Shown piece by piece: positions 17,138-26,100 of a stretch of 64,000 bases of DNA. The notes beneath the pieces were generated by a model. It was not told the DNA's origin and ran no database searches. It saw only the letters and a list, made by a program, of their open reading frames with translations. The stretch comes from JAPPHA01 sp963662705 (lineage in GTDB: Bacteria; Pseudomonadota; Alphaproteobacteria; Rhodobacterales; Rhodobacteraceae), in contig OY759767.1 of the NCBI GenBank assembly GCA_963662705.2, positions 1,302,001 through 1,366,000 on the forward strand, written 5' to 3'. A program made the translations under genes and the position numbers. Within the stretch, counting starts at the first letter, position 1; each line of letters opens with the position of its first letter.

Positions 17138-18445
17138 TCACCGCTCCGGAATCAGGCCTTTCGGGAAAAAGCGGAGAACAAGAATCAACAGGAACCCCAT
17201 TGTCAGAAGTCGCATGTGCGCGGCGGAGTCGATCAGGTGCGCCCGAAGGCCGCTGTCCTCATCAAGCCAGGCCGTCAGGAAGTCCATCAGGAACAGGCCG
17301 GCCGGTTCCGCTTCGACCCAGAGGAACCAGATCAGGAAACCGCCGAGAACCGCCCCCCAGTTGTTCCCCGAACCGCCAACAATGACCATGACCCAGATCA
17401 GGAAGGTAAACCGCAATGGCTGGTAGCTTGCCGGGGTCATTTGGCCGTCGAGCGTCGTCAGCATCGCTCCCGCCAGCCCGACGACAATCGAACCGAGGAC
17501 AAATACCTCGAGGTGCCGGCCCGTGACATCCTTGCCCATGGCGTTCGCCGCAGTCTCATTGTCCCTGATCGCGCGCATCATTCGGCCCCACGGGGACTTG
17601 AGCGCCAGTTCCGACAAGACAAAAACCACCGCCAGCACGGTTGCGAACAAGGCGCAGTACGTCAACTTCACGATGATCGAAGACAGTGACGCAAGGTCCG
17701 CGTTCGTGCTTTCGGCAAAGGCCTTGAGCCAGTCCCTGTCCTGCAATTCCACTTCGTACGGAACCGGCCTCGGCAGCCCTACCACGTTCTTGACGCCGCG
17801 GGTCAGCCAGTCTTCGCCCTTCAGGACCGCAACGATGATCTCGGATATTCCGAGCGTGGCGATGGCGAGGTAGTCGGAACGCAAGCCGAGGGCGATTTTA
17901 CCGATGAACCAGGCAGCGCCTCCGGCCAGCATTCCCCCGATGATCCAGGACAGGATAACCGGCAGGCCGAGACCGCCCAGGAACCCGGTCTTGGCCGGCT
18001 CGATACGTTCGACCGCATCGGTTGCCGGACCAAAGAACCACCGTGCGAGAAAATAACTGACCACAAGCACGGCGAGTATGGAGAGCGTCCTGGTCCTGCC
18101 GGGCGGAAGCCTCTTGTGGGCGACAAAGGCAAGAAGGCAACCGGTGCTGGCGACAATGGCGGCCGCCAGCAATCCGCCGCTGCCGGCGCTCCAGGCTTCG
18201 CGAACCGGGGGCGTGGAAACCAATACGACTGCAAGACCCCCGAGAGCGGCGAATCCCATGATGCCGACATTGAACAACCCGGCGTATCCCCATTGAATGT
18301 TGACGCCGATCGCCATGATTGCCGAGATCAGGCAAAGGTTGAGAATCGAGAGTGCGACGTTCCAGCTCTGGAGCAGGCCGACGGAAACCAGCAGGGCCGC
18401 CATCATGGCAAGCGCGGGCAGTCTGCCAATTTCCCTGCCTTTCAT
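17138..18445 (-). CDS. livM: Branched-chain amino acid-type ABC transporter permease LivM
   Basis: A 435-residue permease with at least nine hydrophobic segments and the LivM core signatures (NVGIMGFAALGG, LRSDYLAIATLGISEI, YQPLRFTFLIWVMVIVGG). A soluble, charged loop rich in Asp, Arg and Glu between residues 190 and 260 is a common LivM insertion. The frame runs open upstream through livH, but the ATG at 18445 overlaps the livH stop by one base (TGATG), which sets the start. It forms the pore with LivH. Confidence 0.9.
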   Translation of the reverse strand: MKGREIGRLPALAMMAALLVSVGLLQSWNVALSILNLCLISAIMAIGVNIQWGYAGLFNVGIMGFAALGGLAVVLVSTPPVREAWSAGSGGLLAAAIVASTGCLLAFVAHKRLPPGRTRTLSILAVLVVSYFLARWFFGPATDAVERIEPAKTGFLGGLGLPVILSWIIGGMLAGGAAWFIGKIALGLRSDYLAIATLGISEIIVAVLKGEDWLTRGVKNVVGLPRPVPYEVELQDRDWLKAFAESTNADLASLSSIIVKLTYCALFATVLAVVFVLSELALKSPWGRMMRAIRDNETAANAMGKDVTGRHLEVFVLGSIVVGLAGAMLTTLDGQMTPASYQPLRFTFLIWVMVIVGGSGNNWGAVLGGFLIWFLWVEAEPAGLFLMDFLTAWLDEDSGLRAHLIDSAAHMRLLTMGFLLILVLRFFPKGLIPER

Positions 18446-19455
18446 CAGACAGACCTGCCCCGGAAGATTCCGGTTGGCCGATAGATCAGGACAAGCACCA
18501 GAATCATGAAGCTGACGGCAAACTTGTACTCGGTCGAGAGCAGTTGCATGAGGCCTGACGGAGAGAGAGCGTCGGGCAAAAGGTAGCCCAGGAACTTTTT
18601 GTAGGCATAGGTCATGGAGATTTCGGAAAAGGCGACGACGAAGCCGCCGGCAATGGCACCAAATGGATTTCCAAGTCCGCCAACGATCGCCGAGGCAAAT
18701 ATCGGCAGCAACAGCTGGAAATACGTGAACGGCTTGAAGCTCTTGTCGAGACCGTACAGGGTGCCCGCGAGGCAGGCGAGGGCAGCGGAAATGACCCAGG
18801 TCAGGAACACGACGCGCTCGGTGCTGATCCCGGAAATCAAGGCCAGGTCCTCGTTGTCCGAATAGGCCCGCATCGATTTGCCGGTTCTCGTTCGGAACAG
18901 AAACCAGAACAGGACGACCACGGTTACGACTGCCGTCAGAAGGGTGATGCACTGGCTGACCTTGATCGTGAGGCCTTCCTCCAGGCCGAAGGTTTGCCTG
19001 AAGTCGCGTGCCCGGACGATAAACCGGGCGCCATCGGCAAATCTCTGGTCGCCGGGACCAATCACGAAGCGAACGATGCCGTTCAGGATGAACATGACCC
19101 CGACCGATGCGATGACAAAAACGACCGGCGCGGATTTCGTCTGGCGAAAGCTCCGATATACCGTCCTGTCGATCACGAGAACCATGGCCGCCGTCGCAAC
19201 GACGGCGAAAGGCAACGCAACCAGCGCCGTCGGCAGCGGCGCAATCGAAATTCCCGTCGACTGCAGCCACCATGTCAACAGGACGGCGATCATGGCTCCG
19301 AACGCCATGGTGTCACCGTGGGCGAAGTTGGAAAACCTGAGGATGCCGTAGACCAGGGTGACGCCAAGGGCACCGAGCGCAAGTTGGCTGCCGTAGGCGA
19401 GACCCGGCACGATGACGAAATTCGCCAGGAGGACGGCCCCGTTCAGAACGTCCAT
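18445..19455 (-). CDS. livH: Branched-chain amino acid-type ABC transporter permease LivH
   Basis: A 336-residue membrane permease. The N-terminal half carries the LivH signature (GALGVTLVYGILRFSNFAHGDTM), and the loop IVGGLGNPFGAIAGGFVVAF matches the family. It is slightly longer than E. coli LivH (308 residues) owing to a loop near residues 130-160. Position between livF and livM and the one-base overlap with livM show a single operon. The 102-base gap to livF contains only the ribosome-binding region. Confidence 0.9.
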   Translation of the reverse strand: MDVLNGAVLLANFVIVPGLAYGSQLALGALGVTLVYGILRFSNFAHGDTMAFGAMIAVLLTWWLQSTGISIAPLPTALVALPFAVVATAAMVLVIDRTVYRSFRQTKSAPVVFVIASVGVMFILNGIVRFVIGPGDQRFADGARFIVRARDFRQTFGLEEGLTIKVSQCITLLTAVVTVVVLFWFLFRTRTGKSMRAYSDNEDLALISGISTERVVFLTWVISAALACLAGTLYGLDKSFKPFTYFQLLLPIFASAIVGGLGNPFGAIAGGFVVAFSEISMTYAYKKFLGYLLPDALSPSGLMQLLSTEYKFAVSFMILVLVLIYRPTGIFRGRSV

Positions 19456-19557
19456 TTTTTGGAACTCTCGAGGAGTGGGATTGAACCCGGACCGGACGCT
19501 TCGGGAAGGACTTCACAGGTACAGGGAAGCACCTGGTGAGCACTGGCTTGTGCATCC

Positions 19558-20262
19558 CTAACCGCCAAGGAACGATTTCCTGACTTCGGGATTCCCGAGA
19601 AGCGATCGGCCCGTGTCCGTGTACCGGTTTCTGCCCTGTACAAGGACGTAGCCCTGGTCCGCGATCGAGAGGGCGTGCCGGGCATTCTGTTCGGTCATCA
19701 GGACAGCGATTCCGGTAGCGGCGATGTCGAGAACGAGATCGAACAGCAGGTCCATCACGACAGGGGACACCCCGGCCGTCGGCTCGTCCAGCATGAGCAT
19801 CTTCGGTCCGGTCATGAGTGCGCGGCCGAACGCAACCTGTTGACGCTGCCCGCCGGAGAGTTCCCCTGCGGCCTGGTTTTTCTTGACCTCCAGGGCCGGA
19901 AACAGGCCGAGGACCCGCTCCATGGCGGGCCTGATGTCATCGGACCTCAGGAAAGCGCCCATTTCCAGGTTTTCCCGAACTGTCAGGGATGGAAAGATGT
20001 TTCCGGTTTGGGGGACAAAAGCCATGCCGAGCGCCACCCGTTCCTGGGGTGCGAGCGGCGTGATGTCTTTCCCGTCAAGCTCGACCGTTCCCTTGCGAAG
20101 TTCAATGAGTCCGAACATCGCTTTCATGGCAGTCGACTTGCCAGCTCCGTTGGGCCCGACAATGACCGTGATCTTGCCGGGCTCGGCCGTGATCGAACAG
20201 TCGTGCAGGATGTCGACCTCGCCGTAGCCGCCCGTCATGTCCAGTGCGCGCAGGCAACTCAC
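19558..20262 (-). CDS. livF: Branched-chain amino acid-type ABC transporter ATP-binding protein LivF
   Basis: A 234-residue ABC ATPase of the LivF group: Walker A GPNGAGKST, signature LSGGQRQQVAFGRALM, Walker B LMLDEPTAGVSP and the LivF-typical C-terminal stretch LMTEQNARHALSIADQGYVL. It overlaps livG by four bases. It pairs with LivG to power the LivHM pore. Confidence 0.93.
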   Translation of the reverse strand: MSCLRALDMTGGYGEVDILHDCSITAEPGKITVIVGPNGAGKSTAMKAMFGLIELRKGTVELDGKDITPLAPQERVALGMAFVPQTGNIFPSLTVRENLEMGAFLRSDDIRPAMERVLGLFPALEVKKNQAAGELSGGQRQQVAFGRALMTGPKMLMLDEPTAGVSPVVMDLLFDLVLDIAATGIAVLMTEQNARHALSIADQGYVLVQGRNRYTDTGRSLLGNPEVRKSFLGG

Positions 20263-21059
20263 GTGGCGTGACCTGCATCGCGGAACCTTTTCCCGAGATA
20301 GGATTCGATCACGCTTTGATTCGACTTGATTTCTTCGGCGGTTCCCGTGGCGAGGACCCGCCCCTCTGCCATGCAGACGACCGGGTCACACAACCATGAA
20401 ACGAAGTCCATGTCGTGTTCGATCAGGCAGAACGTGTAGTTGAATTCGCGGTTGAGGCGTATGATGGCCTCGCCGATTCTCCGCAACAGCGTCCGGTTGA
20501 CGCCGGCGCCAACCTCGTCAAGGAAAACGATCCTGGCATCGACCATCATCGTGCGTCCGAGTTCCAGGAGTTTCTTCTGGCCTCCCGACAGGTTTCCGGC
20601 AAGCTCGTCTGCAACCTGGTTCAGTTCGAGAAAGTCGATGACCTCGTCGGCACGTGCCCCGATGGCTCGCTCTTCCTCGCTGACGCGGCGCCTCGAGAAC
20701 CAGGCATGAACCAGGTTCTCGCCACTTTGCTTGCCCGGAACCATCATCAGGTTCTCGCGGACGGTCATGGTGGCAAATTCATGCGCGACCTGGAAAGTGC
20801 GAAGGACACCTTTCCGGAAAAGCGCATGCGGCTTTTCGCCGGTGATGTCTTCATCTTCAAGAAAGATCCGGCCTGACGCCGGCGGGAAAACTCCGGCGAT
20901 CACGTTGAAGAGCGTGGTCTTGCCAGCGCCGTTCGGCCCGATCAGGCCCGTTATCGTTCCTTCCCTGATCCTGAAACTGACCCCGTCGACGGCGGCAAAT
21001 CCGCCGAAGCGTTTACTGATATTGTCGATCAGGATCACCCGGTTGCCCGCCAGAGGCAT
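20259..21059 (-). CDS. livG: Branched-chain amino acid-type ABC transporter ATP-binding protein LivG
   Basis: A 266-residue ABC ATPase: Walker A GPNGAGKTT, signature LSGGQKKLLELGRTMM, Walker B IVFLDEVGAGVN (Val in place of the usual Pro after Glu) and the switch His in LIEHDMDFV. The Asp-Glu-Val-Gly replacement of DEP is a mild oddity. The gene follows livK after 57 bases that fold into two hairpins and overlaps livF at its end. Confidence 0.92.
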   Translation of the reverse strand: MPLAGNRVILIDNISKRFGGFAAVDGVSFRIREGTITGLIGPNGAGKTTLFNVIAGVFPPASGRIFLEDEDITGEKPHALFRKGVLRTFQVAHEFATMTVRENLMMVPGKQSGENLVHAWFSRRRVSEEERAIGARADEVIDFLELNQVADELAGNLSGGQKKLLELGRTMMVDARIVFLDEVGAGVNRTLLRRIGEAIIRLNREFNYTFCLIEHDMDFVSWLCDPVVCMAEGRVLATGTAEEIKSNQSVIESYLGKRFRDAGHAT

Positions 21060-21071
21060 TGGTCAGGGGCC

Positions 21072-21114
21072 TCCCGGCCAGCTGGACTGGCCGGGAACAC
21101 GGATATGCCGTGTT
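21072..21114 (-). promoter_or_regulatory. Two tandem hairpins between livK and livG
   Basis: In the direction of transcription the first stem is AACACGG/CCGTGTT (21114-21108 with 21102-21096; 5-base loop) and the second is TCCCGGCCAG/CTGGCCGGGA (21096-21087 with 21081-21072; 5-base loop). Both fit in the 57-base gap after the binding-protein gene. Such structures commonly stabilise the abundant binding-protein mRNA relative to the downstream transporter genes. Confidence 0.6.
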
Positions 21115-21116
21115 TC

Positions 21117-22316
21117 TTACCTGAACCTGACGGTCTGGAGAGCACCGTCCTGGATTTCGATCTCGCGGTAGTTGCCGGCCGATTCTCCACCGCCAATCAT
21201 TTCGACCGCCGACGCGCCGACGTAATCGACATCGCCTCCGCCCGCGAGAATTTCCAGGCCCTTGGCCAGTTCGCCCGGGTAGATCATTTCACCTGGAGCG
21301 TTGGCAACGTTCATGACCTGTTCCTTGAGGTCCTGGCTGCTTGACGATCCCGCCGCCTGCATGGCGAGGAGGATCAGCGCTGCCGCATCATAGGCTTCAC
21401 CGACAAACGGGGCCGAACCGTCGAAGCCGGCGGCACTTGCAAGCTCGGTGAATTTCGCCAGCCCGGGGCTGTCAGTGCCCGGCGCCTGGCCGAACGAGCC
21501 GTCAAGGTCGGGGCCGATTGCCTGCGGCAGGCTTTCGCCGATCATGCCGTCCGGAAGCACGAACATGTCGAAGGCACCGCTGTCGAGCGAGCCCTGGATG
21601 ATCCCGCGACCACCCTGGTCAATGTAGCCTGCAACCACGAGAACATCGCCGCCAGCCGCCGCGAGGGCGCCAACTTCGGCGCTGTAATCGGCCTTGCCGT
21701 CCTCGTGCGGTGCGTTGATCGTCACCTCGCCGCCGGCCGCTTCGAATGCGGCCTGGAAGCTGTCGGCAAGGCCCTTGCCGTAGTCGTTGTTGGTATAGGT
21801 CAGGGCGACGGACTTGATCCCCCGGTCCATGATGACATCGGTCATGACCTGGCCCTGGCGGGCGTCAGAAGGAGCCGTGCGGAAGAAAAGACCGTCATCT
21901 TCTGCGGTCGACAATCCCGGAGATGTCGCGGACGGCGAAATCATGACGATCCCGTTGGGCCGCGCGACGTTCTGAAGGACCGCGCCGGTCACGCCCGAAC
22001 AGTCGGCGCCCATGATCGCGTTGACCTGGTCGGCAGTAACCAGTCGTTCGGCGGCGGTCGTCGCGGCTGCCGCGTCAATGCAGGTCGAGTCGGCACGAAT
22101 CCCCGAAACCGTCGCGCCGTCCAGCAGTGCCCCCGAATCGGACACTTCCTGGATGGCCAGTTCCGCGCCACTGCCGATTCCGGGCGTCAGGGATTCGATC
22201 GGTCCGGTGAATCCCAGCAAGATCCCGATCTTGATTTCTTCCGCCTCTGCCAATGATGTCCCGGCCATGAAGATCGTTGCGGCCAGGAAAGTTTTTTTCA
22301 GCCTGCCCAGATTCAT
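21117..22316 (-). CDS. livK: Branched-chain amino acid-type ABC substrate-binding protein (LivK-like)
   Basis: A 399-residue periplasmic protein with a signal peptide (MNLGRLKKTFLAATIFMAG, cut near SLAEAEE). The mature protein opens IKIGILLGFTGPIESLTPGI, the standard type-I receptor start, and includes MGADCSGVTGAVLQNVARPN and the DYGKGLADSF hinge region. The start at 22316 has GAGGAGAGA just upstream. The ligand may be an amino acid, but this family also binds amides, urea, aromatics and quaternary amines; the GlxA regulator next door and the divergent GMC oxidoreductase leave the ligand open. Confidence 0.9.
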   Translation of the reverse strand: MNLGRLKKTFLAATIFMAGTSLAEAEEIKIGILLGFTGPIESLTPGIGSGAELAIQEVSDSGALLDGATVSGIRADSTCIDAAAATTAAERLVTADQVNAIMGADCSGVTGAVLQNVARPNGIVMISPSATSPGLSTAEDDGLFFRTAPSDARQGQVMTDVIMDRGIKSVALTYTNNDYGKGLADSFQAAFEAAGGEVTINAPHEDGKADYSAEVGALAAAGGDVLVVAGYIDQGGRGIIQGSLDSGAFDMFVLPDGMIGESLPQAIGPDLDGSFGQAPGTDSPGLAKFTELASAAGFDGSAPFVGEAYDAAALILLAMQAAGSSSSQDLKEQVMNVANAPGEMIYPGELAKGLEILAGGGDVDYVGASAVEMIGGGESAGNYREIEIQDGALQTVRFR

Positions 22317-22587
22317 TGTCTCTCTCCTCAATGGGGTAAATTCAGCGTGGTTAACTCACTTTAGCAAACCGCCCGGAAAGTACAAATTTTTTGCAGTCGA
22401 ACAGTGTTCGAAACCTGCCGGAAGGGACGGTCCGGGACCCGACTGCGGATGGATTCGCACTTCGCTCGCGTTCCCGGAATGAAACCGGATACGAATACCA
22501 ATTTGCAGGAGTAATGGCGAAACATGTCCGCCAGAAGGAACTCCGGATCTCAGCATTGTCAACGTCGGGAAAACGTCCCAGAGCGCC

Positions 22588-23619
22588 TCATGAAAGGGTA
22601 CTGGAAGTAACGTCAGCCGACGGTTGTTTCACAACCGTCTGTGCCCAGCGTGCCCGGTAAGGCGTCGTGCCGTAGAACAAACGGTAGCACTTGGAGAAAT
22701 GCGACGGAGATGCAAATCCGCATGCAAGGGCGACGTTGATGATCGACATGTCGGTCTGCATCAGGAGATTTCTCGCCTTTTGCAGGCGGAGTTCCATGTA
22801 GTACTTTTTCGGCGAACGATCCATGTAGCGGCGAAAGAGCCGTTCAAGCTGCCGCCCCGACATGCCGACATCGCTGGCCATGATGCGGGGCGACTTCGGC
22901 TCCTCGATGTTTGCCTCCATCATCCGGATGACTTCCGAGAGTTTGGGATGACGGGCGCCTATGCGGCCCGGGATCGACAACCATTGCTCGTCGCGGTCGG
23001 TCCGAATGGAGGAGTAAACCATCTGGTCCGCGATCCAGTCGGCCGTATCCTGTCCGCGGTCGTCCGCAATCAGCTTGAGCATCAGGTCGAGGGACGCCGT
23101 ACCCCCCGCCGAGGAATAGCGGTTGTGATCGACCACGAATACGGAACGCGAGAGCTCGACGTCCGGGAATTCCTCCTGGAACGAATCCCTGTTTTCCCAG
23201 TGAATCGTGCACTTTCGTCCTGCCAGGAGACCCGCCCTGGCGACAGTGTATGCCCCGGTGCACAGGCCCCCGACCGAAATCCCCTTGCGCGCTTCGCGTC
23301 GCAACCAGTTGAGGACGGGCCGGGTCGTGGCGCGCTGCACGTCAATTCCGCCGCACACGAGCACGACATCGTCATGCCTGACCGGTGACAGCCCCATGTC
23401 CAGCCGAATCTGCGTTCCTGACGAACTGGTTGCGACCTGGCCGTCCTCCCCTGCGAGCAGCCATCGATAGGGCGGCACGATGCAGTGCCTGTTTGCCAGC
23501 CGGAGCGCATCCAAGGCGATTGAGAATGACACCAGGGAAAAGCTGTCGAGGAGAAGGAATACATGCCTTCGGGGACGGCCATCTGCGGGCCGTTGGCTTT
23601 CGGCAAACCGCACTCCCAT
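22588..23619 (-). CDS. GlxA family transcriptional regulator (DJ-1/PfpI-like plus AraC HTH)
   Basis: A 343-residue regulator. Residues about 20-190 form a DJ-1/PfpI-like amidotransferase fold (VFLLLDSFSLVSFSIALDAL, VVLVCGGIDVQ, GGLCTGAYTVARAGLLAG), and the last 100 residues hold two AraC-type HTH motifs (ASDVGMSGRQLERLFRRYM and ACGFASPSHFSKCYRLFYG). Characterised members of this group (GbdR, CdhR, ArgR of Pseudomonas) sense quaternary amines or arginine. It lies between the liv operon (same strand, 271 bases downstream) and a divergent GMC oxidoreductase, so it probably controls one or both. Confidence 0.9.
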   Translation of the reverse strand: MGVRFAESQRPADGRPRRHVFLLLDSFSLVSFSIALDALRLANRHCIVPPYRWLLAGEDGQVATSSSGTQIRLDMGLSPVRHDDVVLVCGGIDVQRATTRPVLNWLRREARKGISVGGLCTGAYTVARAGLLAGRKCTIHWENRDSFQEEFPDVELSRSVFVVDHNRYSSAGGTASLDLMLKLIADDRGQDTADWIADQMVYSSIRTDRDEQWLSIPGRIGARHPKLSEVIRMMEANIEEPKSPRIMASDVGMSGRQLERLFRRYMDRSPKKYYMELRLQKARNLLMQTDMSIINVALACGFASPSHFSKCYRLFYGTTPYRARWAQTVVKQPSADVTSSTLS

Positions 23620-23955
23620 GGCGGCACTCCGTAACCCGAATCAATCGAACCTGATCCCTGTCGCAAACTGTTACGTCAAAAGCGCGGTTGATCAAGCGAT
23701 TCCGACAGCATTTGAATGGCGTCATTCAAAAATCCGGTTGTCGGACGGGCATCCCAACGCAAACGGCCCGATCGACGGGTCCCGGATCCCGCCAGCGAAG
23801 CAGCGGTTCCTCGACCCCATGAAAACGAAAACACGGGATTCACGCATCGGAATCCAGCGCGATCACCGCGTTCGATGGCTTCTTGAAGGTGGCGTCCGGT
23901 CCCTTGTAAAGATCCGGAACGGCGAGGAGATTCGCCAGTGCACGGGGCAGGCACG
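23620..23955. other. Divergent intergenic region between the glxA-like gene and GMC oxidoreductase
   Basis: 336 bases that must hold the promoters of both divergent genes. No gene is supported here and I could not pick a convincing promoter or operator by eye. Confidence 0.5.
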
Positions 23956-25548
23956 ATGGCCGAATACGACTACATCATTGTTGGTTCGGGTTCGGCAGGA
24001 GGGTTCCTGGCGTACAGGTTGTCCGAAGGTGGCCGGTTTCGCGTCCTGCTGCTCGAGGCCGGTCCCACCGATGCCCATTGGACGACGCGGATTCCCGCCG
24101 GTTCGCGGTATACGTTTACCGGTGGTCGGCGCAATTGGTCATTCGAGACCGAACCGGAGCCATACATGAACGGCCGAGTGTTGTCCCAGCCGCGCGGGAA
24201 AACAGTGGGCGGGTCGTCATCCCTCAACGGCATGGTTTTCGTCAGGGGACACCGGAGGGATTTCGACAGGTGGGCGGAAGAAGGTGCGGCAGGGTGGCGA
24301 TTTGACGATGTCCTTCCGTTTTTTCGGAGTATCGAGACCTACCATGGTACCCCCAACCCGTACCGTGGGGATTCCGGGCCGATTGCCGTTCAGAAAATGA
24401 CCGACAACCATCCGGTCGAAGAGGCCTTCATCGAGGCCGGAACACAGGCCGGGCATGCGCGCCCCGACGATTACAATGGCGCCGGCCAGGAAGGCGTTTC
24501 GGCTTTCGATGCCAACCATTTCGGCGGTTGGCGTTCGGGAACGGCACGGGCATGTGTCTGGCCTGCAGCAAGGCGCCCCAATGTCACCGTCACGACGAAT
24601 GCGCATGTCATGAAAGTGCTGGTCGAGAACCGGCGCGCGACCGGAGTCGCCTATCGCCACCGGGGGCAGGATCATACGGTACGTGCCCGTCGCGAAGTCA
24701 TACTGTCGGCCGGAGCGTTTCAGTCCCCGCAACTGCTGATGCTATCCGGGATCGGTCCTGCGGATCACTTGCGTGAATTCGGAATCGAGGTCGTCCAGGA
24801 TCTTCCCGGCGTCGGGCAGAACCTGCAAGACCACCTCGAAGTCCACGTCATGTACAGGTGTCCGCACAAGGGCATGACCAAGAACAAGCTGCTCGCGTGG
24901 CCGAGAATCGCGATGGCCGGGGCGGAGTGGATGTTGTTCCGAACCGGACCCGCCGCGACGTCGCATTCCCGGGTCGGCGCCTTCTTTCGTTCGGATGCGT
25001 CCGCGGCCCAGCCCGACATCCAGTTCCATTTCTGGCCGTATTTCATGGACGGATGGTCCCCGCCGCCGGAAAAGGACGGTTACTGTTTCGATGTCGGCCC
25101 CGTGAGGTCTGACAGTCGCGGCCGGGTCAAGCTCGGCTCGGCGGATCCGTTCGCGCCCCCGCGAATCCTGCTCAACGGGCTGAGCACCGGGCGTGACCGG
25201 TCACTGTTTCGAACTGCAATACGGTTCGCGCGCGCCATCGCGGCACAGCCCGCGTTCGATTTTTGCCGCGGGCCCGAGGTTTCGCCGGGGACAGACGTCC
25301 GGTCCGACTCCGAACTCGATGATTACGTGCGGAACAACGCGAACAGCGCGTATCATCCGTGCGGAACGGCAAGAATGGGGAATGACGCCATGGCGGTTAC
25401 GGACCCGGAAGCACGTGTGCACGGTATCGAGGGCCTGCGCGTTGCGGACGCCTCGATCATGCCCACGATCACGAACGGCAACATCAACGCGCCAACCATG
25501 ATGATCGGCGAAAAAGTCGCCCACATGATGCTCGAATCCAGTTCGTGA
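23956..25548 (+). CDS. GMC family FAD-dependent oxidoreductase (choline/alcohol dehydrogenase-like)
   Basis: A 530-residue flavoprotein. The FAD motif GSGSAGG opens the protein (residues 9-15), followed by LLLEAGP, the GMC signature 1 region (GKTVGGSSSLNGMVFVRGH), signature 2 (GAFQSPQLLMLSGIGP) and the C-terminal active-site YHPCGTARMG with GNINAPTMMIGEKVA. It oxidises a primary alcohol on a small organic substrate. Similarity in layout to choline dehydrogenase BetA, and the divergent GlxA-type regulator, hint at an amino alcohol, but this is inference. The frame is open to a GTG at 23938; the ATG at 23956 places the FAD motif at the usual distance. Confidence 0.9.
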   Translation: MAEYDYIIVGSGSAGGFLAYRLSEGGRFRVLLLEAGPTDAHWTTRIPAGSRYTFTGGRRNWSFETEPEPYMNGRVLSQPRGKTVGGSSSLNGMVFVRGHRRDFDRWAEEGAAGWRFDDVLPFFRSIETYHGTPNPYRGDSGPIAVQKMTDNHPVEEAFIEAGTQAGHARPDDYNGAGQEGVSAFDANHFGGWRSGTARACVWPAARRPNVTVTTNAHVMKVLVENRRATGVAYRHRGQDHTVRARREVILSAGAFQSPQLLMLSGIGPADHLREFGIEVVQDLPGVGQNLQDHLEVHVMYRCPHKGMTKNKLLAWPRIAMAGAEWMLFRTGPAATSHSRVGAFFRSDASAAQPDIQFHFWPYFMDGWSPPPEKDGYCFDVGPVRSDSRGRVKLGSADPFAPPRILLNGLSTGRDRSLFRTAIRFARAIAAQPAFDFCRGPEVSPGTDVRSDSELDDYVRNNANSAYHPCGTARMGNDAMAVTDPEARVHGIEGLRVADASIMPTITNGNINAPTMMIGEKVAHMMLESSS

Positions 25549-26100
25549 ACCTGCCAACGTCGTCGGTTAGTCCGGAGCTTTTCGACACCTGAACTCGGAC
25601 AAGGGTCCGGGGCGATGGAAATTTCGAGAGGTCCGGACGGTGTCCCTTCCGTGGCGGGGCATGGATGCGAACTCCCTGACGCCGACTGCGCTGCCGGTCA
25701 TCGGAACATTGCCAGGTATCACCCGGACCTTGCCCTGCCGCACGCACGCGGTTCCGTGCTTCGTCGCATCACCGGGACGAGTAACACGGGAGGCTGTCAC
25801 CGTCGCCGATTCCAGCGACCATCAGTTATCGGGAGGCAAGCCGCCGACCGAAGGATCAAGCCGCCCTCGGGTCGGGCGGTCTCGCGAACAGGGTGACGGT
25901 TCCCGCAGATGGGGCCATCGCGGACGACTTTTCAGGGTACTTGCCAAATGAGCTCAGCGGTCGGACGCGGATAAAAAGGTGACGTCTGGAGAACAAGCGC
26001 AGGACGCGGGAAAGTAGATCACGCCGATCCTGGAGGAGGATTCCGGGCAATACAGGCCAGAATTTTTCAACTCGCGTTCGCGTTGCGCGTCAATTCATGA
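25549..26100. other. Intergenic region, 552 bp, between convergent genes
   Basis: Lies between the ends of the GMC oxidoreductase and the xylulokinase-like gene. Short open frames exist on both strands but none has family-like sequence or a good ribosome-binding site. No terminator with a T tract was seen. Confidence 0.45.
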
